A stretch of DNA of 64,000 nt, from positions 20,963,332 through 21,027,331 of the forward strand of contig OZ020516.1 of NCBI GenBank assembly GCA_963971425.1, written 5' to 3'. Under the pieces are notes generated by a model, which saw only the letters and a list, made by a program, of their open reading frames with translations, did not search any database and was not told the origin of the DNA. The position numbers were made by a program, and so were the translations under genes. This document shows positions 12,481-26,792 of the stretch, one piece after another. The DNA comes from Bryoerythrophyllum caledonicum. Lineage: Eukaryota; Streptophyta; Bryopsida; Pottiales; Pottiaceae. Every line of letters begins with the position of its first letter. Position 1 is the stretch's first letter.

Positions 12481-13439
12481 CTCTTCAAGTAAGACTTTTA
12501 GGAATACTCCATCATTTAGACATCATCATGTTATCACCCATACATCACCTGAGCATGACATATATATCACATCATTATTTTTAAAAAGCATCAGAGCTAC
12601 AAGGAAAGGCAGGAGTTGATACAATCACTGACAAGGAGTGTGCCTTCCGATCTCCAGCAGCCACTTGAGTGTACATCTGGCTTTCCAGTGAATGAAAAGC
12701 TGCTAGTTTCTTCAGAGAATCGGAATCACATATCATTCTAGGATTGTTGCATCATGTGGCTTGGCAGGTTCATTCATAAGCAAATGACCAACTCAGTCAT
12801 TATTGTTGCGTTCACCAATGTGATGTTCAGTTCCGCGATGAAATTGGGCATTCTACGCGAATTCCTAGGGTTCTAGTTTCTCACATTTTATAAAGTTTCC
12901 TACTCACTTGAAAAATATGTCATATGCATTATGGATGAGGTAGGAGTGAACGCATGCTTTATTCACGCTCTTAGGCTAATGACAAAATACAAAGACGGCT
13001 TAAAATCCTTGCATGATCAACGACTATATCCATACTATTGTTAGACTCATGACATAAACGTTAATCACCAAAAGTCTTAGTGAAAAGAATAACTTATGTT
13101 GAGTATCATATTCCTATCACGGAATGAGCCTATGGTTGGTACAACTGTTTCCTGCTTGTAATTCCCACCAAGCCAATGCATGTCACAATACTATCAAAAC
13201 AAGTCCAACAGGGTTCAAACCCAAACCAACTGGAAGTGTCAAACACCCTAACCAATCAACATGAGCTCATGAAACAAGATTTTTACTAGATCCCAACGTG
13301 TAGCACTTCAACCTAGAACAAAATCAACAACATCAATTCTTTAAACTTTGACCAAAAGGCTACTCATTACCTATTCTAGAAATATCTACCCTCAAGATGG
13401 AAATAGTTCTATGCCACTAACCTTTAACATGTGGACATA
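12481..13439. other. No gene recognised
   Basis: Lies between the LINE and the last amidase exon. It could hold the old 3' untranslated region of the amidase gene. Short minus-strand open stretches such as the one near 12640-12730 have no recognisable family. Confidence 0.4.
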
Positions 13440-14322
13440 GCTTCACTAGAGGGAACAAACAAACACTGTGTTCACAGAGTTCTTTCTTTCTTTCAGTCTG
13501 GAGTGTACTTTTTGGAAATGCAGGATCATCCCGTCTCGAGTTATCCACCGGGGACGTTGTAAATGGTGTACAGTAACAGACTGGTATGCCATAGCCAACG
13601 CTAGAACCTGTACAGAAAAACCAAAAAAAAAACCAAAAAAACAAGCTAGAAAAAATGAAACCTCTAAAAAATGGTACGTACAAAAAGTACATTTGAACTA
13701 CACATACCTTGGCATCTTGGAAAGGAGGTGCATATATGGCCATGCTAACAGGTGACCGGCGGCGCGTTCCATTTTGGGGGGGGGGTCTCCTGTGTCCATG
13801 CGAGTGGTAGGAACAACGATGGTGGGCATGGCATGCCCACAAGGTTGCTCACACAAATTTTTTCCCAATCAGTTTGGATTTCCAACAAATGCATCTATCT
13901 TTTGCTTCTCCATAATCTCTCCCAATTCCCGTGCTAGCTTTCCACGAGCCCTTTCTGCCTGATTCAACACACAACTATAAGTATGTTAGTGTGACTCCCA
14001 TCAAGAAAAATCTAATGTAAGAGCTAGGAGATGGTAAAGTAATAATCCTGAACTAAAAAAGTAAAAATAAAAATAAAATGCAAAACTCTTTGCCTTACTT
14101 GCAAGTAATCCACGGCTGAAATAAGTGGAGCACGCCATACAACAACCGGCCATCGGTTCTGTCTTTGTAATCTTCGTCTAAGCCATCACGTTGCCAATGG
14201 TCAAATTGAGCCAACACATCCACTTCAATGGTGATTCTCAGCCTGAATTGTACGGTGCAAGTCGAATACTTGGGCTCAAATGGTACCATCTTGACCCTCT
14301 TCTTCTCAAGCACTTTCACCAC
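13440..14322 (-). pseudogene. Amidase (amidase-signature family), C-terminal exons, broken
   Basis: Three minus-strand exons can be seen. 14322-14099 opens VVKVLEKKRVKMVPFEPKY and includes VLAQFDHWQRDGLDEDY; near its end the frame must change for the last family residues (WRAPLISAVDYLQ) to be read, so it carries a frameshift. 13960-13708 starts AERARGKLARELGEIMEKQK and continues to KIDAFVGNP, with the family's cVSNLvGMP and SMAIYAPPFQDAK blocks lying in different frames, so it also carries frameshifts. 13607 down to about 13440 reads VLALAMAYQSVTVHHLQRP. Splice sites are conserved. The order and motifs match plant amidases of the At5g07360 kind, which hydrolyse amide bonds. The middle of the same gene appears at 19736-20160, beyond the MITEs and hAT. 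Confidence 0.75.
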
Positions 14323-14466
14323 CTTCACAGCAAAATGAAATGTCAGTGTATGAGTCAATCTAAGGCACACAAATGATTTCACCTTTGAAGTTCAGTACAT
14401 TGAATAATGCATCTGACACAATGCTCTCCCATCAGAATATGAAGCCTCACTCTAGTCTCAATATAA

Positions 14467-14863
14467 GGTTGGATGACCTATAACCACCATGAACCCCAGA
14501 ACCGACAAGCTAAAGTGGACCAAAACCACCACAGACCCACCCCATTTCCGAAATTTTAGGAAGTCACATATGATTGGGTGTCAATTTATGATTGGTTCAA
14601 AGCTGCCGGTTTTTAGTCAATGTAGAAGTGGTTATTAGTACAACTTAGTGTGGAAATAGAGAGTTTTGTCTGTCGAGGAATGGGTCACGGCTTACTAACC
14701 ACTTTGAAAATTTGTAGCAATTTCAATATGAAGAAATAAATGGTCACTGCAATTGCAATATTCATGAAATCCTATTTTGAATTCCCAAAAAATATCTTAC
14801 CACATAAACAAACGCTAAGAATAGGTCAGCAAGCTTAAGTTGGTGGTTATAGGTCATCCAACC
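14467..14863. mobile_element. TWA-flanked MITE
   Basis: Inverted ends GGTTGGATGACCTATAACCA on the left and the complement on the right, bordered by TAA and TTA. About 400 bp, no coding capacity. It lies in the interval separating the amidase exons. PIF/Harbinger-like by its target. Confidence 0.8.
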
Positions 14864-14876
14864 TTAAGGGCGTTAA

Positions 14877-15403
14877 GGTAGAGGCACCCAATTCCGACCA
14901 CTAGAGTATGCATGGCATGGTGCATGAAAATGGCAAATGCATGAAATGGTGCATGATGTGACCCAAAACCAATAACTCAAAATTTGAAAACACCAGTCAT
15001 GATCGGCATTGGGTCATGAAGTGTGTAATTTTGGGTTGCTCCACCTCAATTGAGCTCTCATTGGTGGCATTACCTTGAAAGTCAAACAAGGCCGATCGGG
15101 CATTGGGTACCCTCCATGAGTTGGTTATCCATGGCATGTCTTTTCTCTTTTTACTCACTCTCACTTAGTGGCATTGGGCAAAGGAGGGCACCAAATCTCA
15201 CCTACTCTGTAATTTGATTATGGGTTGTGATGGTTTTAAGGCTTCTAAATTTAATATCAATTGCAAATCTTTGAGATTAAATTTGAAAAAATATTTTTTG
15301 AGTTTCATTCCTAATTCCGCATCTTTCTACATAAATGTTTTTGACATGCAATGTCATTTGAGTCCCCAAATGGCTTAAGTGATCGGAATTGGGTACCTCT
15401 ACC
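14877..15403. mobile_element. Second TWA-flanked MITE, 13 bp from the first
   Basis: Inverted ends GGTAGAGGCACCCAATTCCG (left) and a near-complement (GGTAGAGGTACCCAATTCCG) on the right, with TAA and TTA beside them. 527 bp, non-coding. It abuts the preceding MITE almost head to tail, which suggests a preferred target or an insertion hotspot. Confidence 0.8.
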
Positions 15404-16029
15404 TTAGGAGTTATTTGTAAAGTCAACAAAAAGTTTCAATGAGATATCCCTCTATTGATTTTATTACTACCTTTTGTTTACTCTAATTAGCTACTAGATA
15501 TATGAAGGAGTTGATGGCGTCTCAAGTAGGATCCTCATTGAGTATGGTGGCCTCTACACTCAAGTTAGAATTAGTTTTAATCACCTTTGAGAAGGAGAGG
15601 TAATGTTGTACCAAGACTCGTAGCTGATCTCTACTCTTGAGCTGATTTATAGATATTTAGAGCCATTTGAATCTATTTCGGATTAATTTTATTTGTACAA
15701 AATGCAATAAAAGAGAAGTTCTTATGGTATTTTCACCTTACTTTACCAAAAACTCAAATAAGTTTTCTCTCAAATAGATGAGTTAAATGGCAAGAATCAA
15801 TGGTATGGTTGCGAGTTGCAAATACAAGGTGAATTTTACTATGTACGGTGAATATTGTGTAATCTTACCAAATGAGGATCAACAAAACACCATTGATGTC
15901 GAATCAAACTCACGGCCAAATTATAAGGATACTCTAATATTAAAACGTTGTGGTAATAATATAATTAAAAGGGTAATCAGACAAGAGTAACCAAATGGTT
16001 TGATTAGGAACCATATCAGATTTTACCAT

Positions 16030-19000
16030 GAAACTAGTGTGGGCATGAGGAGCCCAACCTGAACTTTTAGGGACCATGTCTGGGAGATGAAGCCCCATAT
16101 GGTCGTTTCACATGGGTGCAACGATTTTTTTATTGGCGAATTTTTGCCAGTACCTTGCCTGTTTTTCACCCTCGCGAATTTTACAGTAGGAATTTTTACG
16201 ATTTTAGGTCTCGTCTTCGCCATAGACAGTTTGGGGTGCCCGGTCACTTTGCCTGTCTCGCGCCCTAGCAAGACGTTTCCTCGCCGTCGCGAGCCGCCCC
16301 TCTCACTTTTCGGCCGCCATCACCCCACCTTTTCTCGTCCGACGCACGCCACACTCGCGTATTTTAGAGCGCGCCATCGCCAGTTTGCACACACCCAAGA
16401 TTAGCAGCAGTTTGCCAGCAATAGACGAGCGCAGTTACAGCGATCGCCATGTTTGAGAGGTTCGGTGAGGGTTTGTTGCCAAGGGAATTTTGGACTAGTT
16501 GAAGGCGGCGCTGATCAGAGCGGGTGCGGCGCGCATTGGACTAGATTGCGTGGGGGAGTGATGGAGGAACCGCACGAGTTGCGGGAGCGATGGAGGCAGC
16601 CATATGTGGCGCGTGTGCGCATAAATCACAGCAAACCAGGGAGTTATCGCACCTTCGCCGTTTGTTTTATCTTGTTCTTGTCGTCCTATTTAGGGTTTGC
16701 TCATGGCTCCGAAGCAGCAATCGTGTCTCTCGAAATTTTGGTACTACGGAAGAGTGCCAAGAGAGAGTTTAGAAACGATGGTTGAAGGGTTAGGGTGAGT
16801 CCGGGTGTCTTCTCAGGGTTCAGAGGCAGACGAGGTGGAAGACGTCGCCTCTGCGACCCACGTGATTATTTTCACGGAGTCTGCAAAATCCACCGCCAGT
16901 TCAGACTCTGATGTACAAATTTTGGAGGCTGCCGTTGGGAGTCCCATGGTTGAGGCCGCGCGGCGTAGGTGGTAGAGCTACGAACATAACCGGCACTTCC
17001 AAGATAGTTGGGCCGCACGCCTACTGTGGGCGGAATCCATGCTGGGGCGTGATGGACGTGTGTGTCAGGTGCGATGCAAGGTTTGCTCTATCGTGGAGGG
17101 CCATGAGAAGCTCTTTGTGCCGAAGCTCGACTCGCTGTGGAAGCATGCTGAGAGGAAGAAGGCGGTAATCGATTTTGGAAAAATCAAGAAATGTGAGCAT
17201 TACTTCTTGTCAACCTGCCAGCACATGAAGAATGAGCGCATATTTTTTGCACGAGGAGGTACAGAGACTGTCGCCTAGCGAGTGATTGAAGGAGCCTCTC
17301 GGGAGAAGAAGAAAAAATTAGTACAGTTCCGGGTACTGTTCTGGCTTCTCAGCCAGGGACGGCCAATGACCGACTTCGAGTCAGCAGCGGCGTTGTTCCA
17401 GCAGTTGGCGGTGCCGGATTGTCCTCGCAAGCATTGGAGCACAAGTGCGGGATGGGCCATGGCGGACAACTTGGGGAACGTACTTTCGGAGCACACCAAA
17501 AAAACCATACGTGAGTGTTCATTCTTTTTGATTTCTGCAGATGAGGTAACGACTATTTACCATGAGAGGTGGCTCTCTGTGCATGTTTATGTGGTGATTG
17601 GATTTGCAAGATGCAGTTTGTTATTGGCTTTACAACGTCTACTTGATGGAAACGGTGCTCGTGCTGTGAAGGAAGCTATCGTACCTAATCTAACTTACTA
17701 TGGAGGGTTGGATGTGAAAGAAGTGGCAGAAAAATTAGTGTGCTTTGGCGCAGATGGTGTTTCGATTTTCCAAGGTTCTCGATCTGGCGTGACGACGCAG
17801 TTGAAGGAGCAGATCGCTCCTTTCATGGTGGGGGTGCATTGCATGGCGCATCACATGAATCTTGCAGCGGAACCGCTCTCCAATCTGCCACTCGTGGCAA
17901 AACTTGAATCGCTTTGCCAAGCCATGTACGCGTATTTCAGCACCAGTTTGAAGAAACACCTTGAGTTTCAGAAGCTTGCTGACATTGTGGAAATAGAGGG
18001 TTTGAGAATGCTCAAGAACATGAAGACACGCTGGATCTCATTTCTTGAGCCGCTTAAACGAGTGATGGGGGAGTACGAGACCCTCATAGTGAAGATGTGT
18101 GAAGATGCGGCATTGAAGGAGCCTGCTCTCACAGCGAAGCAGGCAGCCGCCAGAGAGTCTACGAAACTAAATTGCGATTTGTTGTGTAATGTTGCAACGT
18201 TGTTGGCTTTACCATGCATCATGCCGTTGCTAGAGTCTGTGAACAGTTTGATGAAGTTTGCGCAGTCTTCTCACTTGTTTGTGAGTGATTATGTGGCAAC
18301 TATGAAGATATGCCAAGCGGAGCTCTACATGATGTATGTTGATTCAGAATCATCATACCAAAAGCATCATTTTCAGATGTTCTGCGATGTGATTGATGAT
18401 CACTCGTACGCCATTGCGCAAGAGTGGGTGGTTGATCTCAACGACGGCTCGGAAAGCTTGGAATTCCGGATAAACGAGCGTACTTATGCTGCACACATGT
18501 TGTGTGTTGTTTCAGTGAAGAACTCCTTGTTAGTCGGTCTGATTTTTTGCATGTGGTTACCTCGGTGAAAGGTCAGTGTAAGGATGCTGCCGAAATGCTC
18601 ATAAGCGAGTTGGAGAAGCGGTTCCCTGATTCCGCGCTAATGAATGCTTTCTCTATCATCTTTCCTCAATTTTGGTTGTAGCAAAATTGTGATGAGCTAT
18701 TCGGTCTTCACATGAAGACCCTGAGGCATCATTTCTGTGTTGTGAGGCACGTAAATCGGGGGACCAAAGAGAACCTTGCGATGGTTCAGGTGGATCTCCT
18801 CTTGGATGCCCGGTCACTAGGGCTGCAGACTTCATTGTTCAAGTTGACAATGAAGCCGAACTGTGCGGCAGCCATGGAGGAACCACGTAACAGAAATCCG
18901 GTTACCAAGTTATCGGAGAAGGTAGGAAAAAGCAGTCTCATGAGGTGCCGCTTGTCCGAGTTATATAAACTCGCAGACATTGCCATATAAGTTGTGCTGG

Positions 19001-19240
19001 GTAGCGTGGAAGCTGAGCGGACATTCTCTACACTTGGCTTGATGAAGTCAAAAGTCCGCAACCGCTTGGGTGGTTATCTGGATATCTGTGTGAAGCTCGT
19101 GGCTCAACCTTTTTTTTCGCAGGATTCTTTTTCTTATGCGGCAACAATGATACATTAGAGGGATTGTCTTAAACGACGAGGTGTTGGATTGTAATCTTAA
19201 CTTCTCTTTCCATGATGACGGCAAGAGTTTGATGCTTGAG
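16030..19240 (+). mobile_element. hAT-superfamily DNA transposon, decayed
   Basis: Limits are approximate because I did not find terminal repeats or the 8-bp target duplication. It contains a plus-strand transposase of the DUF4371/ZNF862-like hAT type (16800-19150). It lies in what was an intron or insertion interval of the amidase gene on the other strand. About 800 bp upstream of the transposase (16030-16800) is probably its leader and shows no other gene. Confidence 0.7.
16800..19150 (+). pseudogene. hAT transposase (DUF4371/ZNF862-like), broken
   Basis: In order: an acidic N-terminus (GSEADEVEDVASATH), a TTF/BED-like zinc-finger part (VCQVRCKVCSIVEG .. LDSLWKHAERKKA, 17060-17165), the RNase H-like core (SADEVTTIYHERWLSVHVYV near 17545, CFGADGVSIFQGSRSG near 17745, GVHCMAHHMNLA near 17835, MKTRWISFLEPLKRV near 18025) and the C-terminal dimerisation part (VLGSVEAERTFSTLGLMKSK near 19005). 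The longest open stretch is 17282-18568, 428 residues. In-frame stops occur near 16975, 17277, 18566, 18680 and 18990, so it is not functional. Such proteins cut and paste DNA; this one is a relic. Confidence 0.85.
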
Positions 19241-19735
19241 ATTTTGTGAACAAGTGTACTAATTGGGTGTGGGGTGGGGGGGACTGGCTGCTGCAATGGG
19301 CAGGGTCTTCTTGGCCGGGGTTCAATTCCCCCAGGCAGTAAGTGATTACGTCGTCTTTTTTAATGTTGTCTTGGTGTCATGCTTGAATTTATGTAACGTA
19401 TCATTGGTATCATGTGTTTACTTGATTATGTTTGCATCATGTTTCTTGTTTGTCGCCACAACGGCACTTCAATTTTCATGTTTGTCGCTAGAGAAGATAA
19501 AATGTGTTTGTTGAAGCAGCCAAAAGCGGCGTCATAAAACAATAAGGGAGCCACATTGCTTACATGTTGCACAAGCAAATGTTAAAAAAAATTCGCCACT
19601 TTAGTAATTTTGAATCAATGTAGGAGCCAAATTTTCTTATTGATATCAAGATAAAATCGCCAGGATTCAGTCCACACTTGAATGAATGGTAGCCACTTGC
19701 ACAACCTCCGTAAAACAGTAAAAAAATCCCTGGGT

Positions 19736-20160
19736 GGGTGACATCCACGGAGAAAGGGTCCTCCAATGCAACATTTTTAGATGACCAGTCTCATCGGTCC
19801 TTGCCTCTTATGATGTCTAGTAGAATAGCACAATCAGCTGCATCGCGACAAAAAGGACCAATTTTATCCAGTCCAAGCAGCAAACCTAGGAAGAAATTCA
19901 CTAAAACCATGAACTTAGTTCCAATCGTTGTAGACGACCACCATCTGAATGTGCAATAGTAACCAAATTCTTCATACGAACGTAGTGTTTGTGAAAACAC
20001 CACATGCCTTAGAACATTGTCATGTTTTTCTAAAATATGCTTGAGACGATGTGACATTTTCACATATACCCACCAAGCTCTCTAATAAGCTCATGCTCCA
20101 TGACCTTCCTACCATCCCAAACATAAGACTCAAAGCCATTACACCGTGGCGAGCAGCTGA
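19736..20160 (-). pseudogene. Amidase, middle exons, broken
   Basis: On the minus strand 19890-19736 reads LDKIGPFCRDAADCAILLDI, IRGKD, then after a stop DWSSKNVALEDPFSVDVTHP, which is the amidase block that precedes VVKVLEKK in the family. Just upstream (about 20160-20125) AARHGVMALS follows an AG acceptor; in relatives MALS runs almost directly into LDKIGP, so roughly 250 bp of foreign or rearranged sequence separates them here. The 3' exons of the same gene are at 13440-14322 in the same orientation. The N-terminal catalytic Lys-Ser-Ser part is not found; the neighbouring Ty3 fossil probably replaced it. Confidence 0.65.
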
Positions 20161-20174
20161 AAATGTGATTGTCG

Positions 20175-20712
20175 TGTAAAGAAAGATCGATAACCACAAT
20201 AGATAGAGAGTCCTAACCAACATCAAATAAACAAAAAACATACACTAAAACAAGTATACGTAGTACACCCTCAAGGAATAACTAGTGAATCACAAGAGTA
20301 GTCAAGCGTCTCGCACTCTACAAAGAGACAATCAACTAGTGCAAGTAATATAAGAGAATGCGGAGTCTTTACTAATGATTAACAATCACTTACAAGCAAA
20401 GGTAATAACTAAACACTCTCTAATTCACTTACAAATCTTGATTTTACAAAGATGTCAAGTGAAGGAGGTGTGCGGCGCTATACGCACACATAAAATCCTA
20501 AGTGGATGAATGCGGTGCGTCGCCGTACGTCCTAAACCTCGTAGATTAGTACCAAATTAATCTACGCTAATACTACGATGTAGAGAGGCCCTTGACGCCA
20601 CGTCTCGTGACAGCTATTGTCTAAAGAACGATCGATAACCACAACAGATTGAGAGTCCTCGCCAACATAAAATAAACAAAACATACACTAAAACAAGTAT
20701 ACGTAGTACACC
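20175..20712 (-). repeat. LTR-like segment with a repeated end
   Basis: An 85-95 bp block (ATCGATAACCACAA .. ACAAGTATACGTAGTACACC) occurs in direct orientation at about 20185-20272 and 20628-20712. Just beyond the second copy is a purine tract on the minus strand (GGGGGGACTTAAGGG, seen as its complement at 20710-20725), as expected of the polypurine tract before a 3' LTR of the minus-strand Ty3 fossil. The exact LTR limits are not certain. Confidence 0.5.
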
Positions 20713-23640
20713 CTTAAGTCCCCCCTTAGCGGATAAAGAGACAATCTATCCAGCTAGGACCAGACATCACTAACAAGACTAAACGCCATAGTGATGTCGT
20801 TGTACAAGTCTACCCATCCATTGAAGATGTGGCCCATCGCCGAATCAATAAACATGTAGAGAAGAAACAAAGAGAAAGTAGGCCGAGATCAATGTGAGCT
20901 CCATATTTAATCGCCTTGGTCAATCTTCACGTTGCCTATCCTTGAATTGAAACCAGGAACTCCAACTGGACGGCAATGCACCAACAATGACAAGTCCACG
21001 AAGAATTCATGTCGTTTCATCTGGTGAAACGTGGCTCAAAGACCTCCGACAATGAGGGCATGTCCAATCCCCGGGTAGAGTAAAAAGAGGCAGCGTCAAG
21101 CAAGCCATATGCCAACCACGCTGGCAATGGTCACAAAGCAACATCGTAGTCGCGCCCTTCTTCTCACCAAACACGAAATGCGGAAGGCCGTCGGGCACAA
21201 TCGTGAACTCCGGATGGACGAAGCCATCAATAGGTAAATGACAAGGAACACAATTCTTAGAGTGCTCCCGACACTCCCGGCCATCCTTGTCTTCTAGCAA
21301 CAAGATGCTACTCGGCAACAAATCCTTCACAGGGAGAATAGTGCGCTCTGCCTTAACGTCCAACGTTGTAGGCGCCTCACGCTGCAGATAAATGTAATTC
21401 CCCATGGAGAAACGTCGCAATTGAGGTCGGTAGGCATTGCTACGAATACAAGCGTACCAAAAGGTGTCACGGTGTTGAGTGATGGACAAGTTCTCCATGG
21501 GCATGGGCATGGCCTGCTTGAAGAACTCTACTTGATCTAGTAGATATTGGGCCCACACTTTTGGATCGTCCATATCCACAACTAGAGCCAACTTTCCCGA
21601 ACGGAACTCAATAAAATTGGCTCCCGCTATACAACAATTGATACGGGTTGAAAGCAGCCAGTGAAGCTTGCCGGCTAAACCGGTACCCCATGGCAATCCA
21701 TGGTATCATTAGATTCCTAATCACGGTGGCCACCTTGAAGTAATCCATACTTTTGTAGGCCCCGCTTCACGGTCCAAACCACACGCTCCACCAAATCACT
21801 CGCTTTCGGGTGATCCCGAGAAGTGGTATGATGGTCAATCAAAGCTTTGGTACACAAAGCTTAGAAAGCCCCAAGGAACTCACGCCCTTGGTTTGTAAGA
21901 ACCTCAGCTGGGGCTCCAAAATGAACCAAAATCCGGTCGAGGAATGCCATGGCTGCCAACTTTGAAGAGTTTTGCCGAAGCGCCACAAACTCAATCGACT
22001 TGTTGAAATACTCCACCATCACCAAGACATATTTGGCTCCGTATGGAGTCACGACAAGTGGACCAAAAAAGTTCAAAGACCACCGGTATCCTAGCTCCAT
22101 AATGGACAAAGGCTGCAACTCAGGTGACAAGGTGTTGAAGTTGGACCTAACCCGATTACACACTTTACACCAAGAATCATACGTTGCAACCTATTCATTC
22201 ATGTGGATCCACCAATATTGGCTGCACAACATCGAATGAGTCCGTCGTACACCAAAATGTCCTAGGTCTTCGTAAACTTGCCGTACCAAAGAAGCCCTCT
22301 GATCTGGCCTCGGAACTATGCGCCTAGTCCCATCTGGCCACACCTGAAATAGAAGCCCGTTCTCCTAACGGAATCTTGCTATTCGGTGTCCAACTCGATC
22401 ATGCTCCATAGCATAGAGAGCTGGGGAAGTGTCCCATGTTGTAGCTTATGCAAGACAAGACCGTCTTCCTACACATCGCTAACATCTTGGATCCTATTCG
22501 GTTCCTCATCCGTTGCTAGATTATGCAATGTTGATGCGGAGCCAGACGTCAACGTGAGATAATGCCACCCTGGGACTAAGTCCTTGTCATAGCCCCCATG
22601 CCACCTGACACCAATAAAATCTTCCTCCGAGGGTCTTGGATTGCCAGATAGACCATCCGCATCGAAGTTTGTGATGCCAACCCGATGTAGAACCTCAAAG
22701 TCATACTCTTGAAGCAACAAAGCCCATCTGGCAAGCTTGGCAGACTTGCCAGTAGCTTGTCAGACTCCACAAGCTACTTTAAAGGCTGATGGTCAGTCAG
22801 AGACGTAAAATGTTACCCATACAAATAGGGCCTAATATAGGCTATGGCCCGAACCGCAGTTGAAGCCTTTCCCTGGTAGGACGAATAGTTCAACTCCGCG
22901 TTGTTGTTGCTCCTAGAAGCAGACCCTATAACGTACTCCCGTCCCTCATCATCCTTCTGAGTCAACACAACTCCAATCCCACAACACTCCAGTCTGTGTG
23001 CAATTGAAAGAGTCGTGTAGCATCTGGACACTCCAGCATATGCGCTGAACCGAGCTTTAGCTTCAAAGTAGCAAACGCCTCCTATTGCTTCCGTCCCCAA
23101 GTCGATGGTTAACCGATGATAGAAATTTGCCAAACCATTAAAAGCTCGAAGCTATGACACGACGGTTAGAGCATAAATCTTCTGTAATGCATCCACCTTA
23201 ACGTACTATAAACCAAGACCTCCTAGATCAATCATATGTTTCAAATATGGCAACCGGTCGTGGAAGAACTTGCACTTGCCATGGTGCCAGCGGAATCCCC
23301 ACTACCATAACCGCTCGAACACCGCCTAAAGATGCCTTACTTGCTCCTGTGGGCTGCTACTAAAAATGAAAACATCATCAATGTAGCATCTGGCAAACGA
23401 TAAATTGATCAACACCCGGTCCATCACCCTCTGAAACATAGCAGGTGCATTCTTGAGGCCAAATAGGAGAAACTTCCAATGGTGGAGTTGATCTCTCCCA
23501 TCCTGATCAACTCCCTTGTATGCAGTCTTCAATCGGTCATCCACCATCAATGGTAACAGGTGGTAACTTGACCGCAAATCTAGAGTACTAAATACACTAG
23601 TGTCCAAACTGCCATTGTGTCCAAAACACTATGTTGAAAA
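20175..23640 (-). mobile_element. Ty3/gypsy retrotransposon fossil 1
   Basis: Minus-strand pol remnants in the usual Ty3 order: reverse transcriptase (about 23607-23326), RNase H (about 23133-22480), integrase core (about 22163-21861) and a C-terminal region that ends in a PHD-like zinc finger (about 21150-21030, with the pattern CDHCQRGWHMACL .. WTCPHC). The element is incomplete and broken in many places, which points to an old insertion. It lies between the amidase remnant and PRMT10. Confidence 0.85.
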
Positions 23641-23689
23641 AATTAAATTGGTTCGTACAAGGGGAGTCCAAACCCCGACGGATGCAAAC

Positions 23690-23796
23690 AATACTATAGA
23701 GTGTTGTGCTCGCAGTAAAATCCTTCATTTAAAGTACAAAATTTGTAGCATTCACAAGTCATTTCCTGTACATGAAGCTAAATACCAAAATCAGTG
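23690..23796. mobile_element. MITE-1 copy c, partial, at the PRMT10 5' end
   Basis: The right half of MITE-1: AGCATTCACAAGTCATTTCC followed by AATACCAAAATCAGTG and TA. Similarity to the copy at 7771-7991 fades to the left near 23690. It ends 25 bp before the TGACGTCA site and 265 bp before the PRMT10 start codon. Confidence 0.75.
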
Positions 23797-23821
23797 TACC
23801 TGTAAAACCTGAGTGCCAGGG

Positions 23822-23829
23822 TGACGTCA
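23822..23829. promoter_or_regulatory. TGACGTCA palindrome (bZIP/CRE-type site)
   Basis: A perfect 8-bp TGACGTCA, the core bound by plant bZIP factors of the TGA and related groups, 232 bp upstream of the PRMT10 ATG and just downstream of the MITE-1 fragment. Whether it is promoter or transcribed leader depends on the start site, which cannot be read from sequence. An 8-bp site can occur by chance. Confidence 0.4.
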
Positions 23830-24060
23830 GCCCTAAACGGCGGCAGCTTGGAAGCGAAGGAGAGAGACTTCCAGCTTCACATTGAACTTCTGTCCCGAGC
23901 CCTCACCAGCTCCACCGAAGCTCTGGCGGCCTCCTTCGCTCTGCAGCTCCAGTGCTGCGGACTGCCGAAGACACCGCCCTCGCCCGCCTCTTCTTCTTCT
24001 TCTTCATCATCTTCCCAAGCCGTTGTCGGTGAGGTGCGAGGTGGAGGTGGAGGCGTCGCC

Positions 24061-26792
<2,732 letters not shown>

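Noticed and set aside
13417-13842. 141-residue minus-strand frame across amidase exons
   Set aside because: It runs through an intron and mixes frames; only the exon parts match the amidase family.
16087-16404. 105-residue plus-strand frame before the hAT transposase
   Set aside because: No domain, and it lies in the presumed leader of the element; most likely chance.
19300-19335. T-arm-like hairpin GGGGTTCAATTCCCC next to the hAT 3' side
   Set aside because: It resembles a tRNA box B, but no acceptor stem, D-arm or anticodon arm can be formed around it. Not called as a tRNA; a tRNA-derived SINE piece is possible but unsupported.
20020-20241. Alternative reading of 20050-20150 as an exon of another protein
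   Set aside because: One frame gives a polar, exon-like text, but the adjacent AARHGVMALS fits the amidase order with the next block, so I kept only that part.
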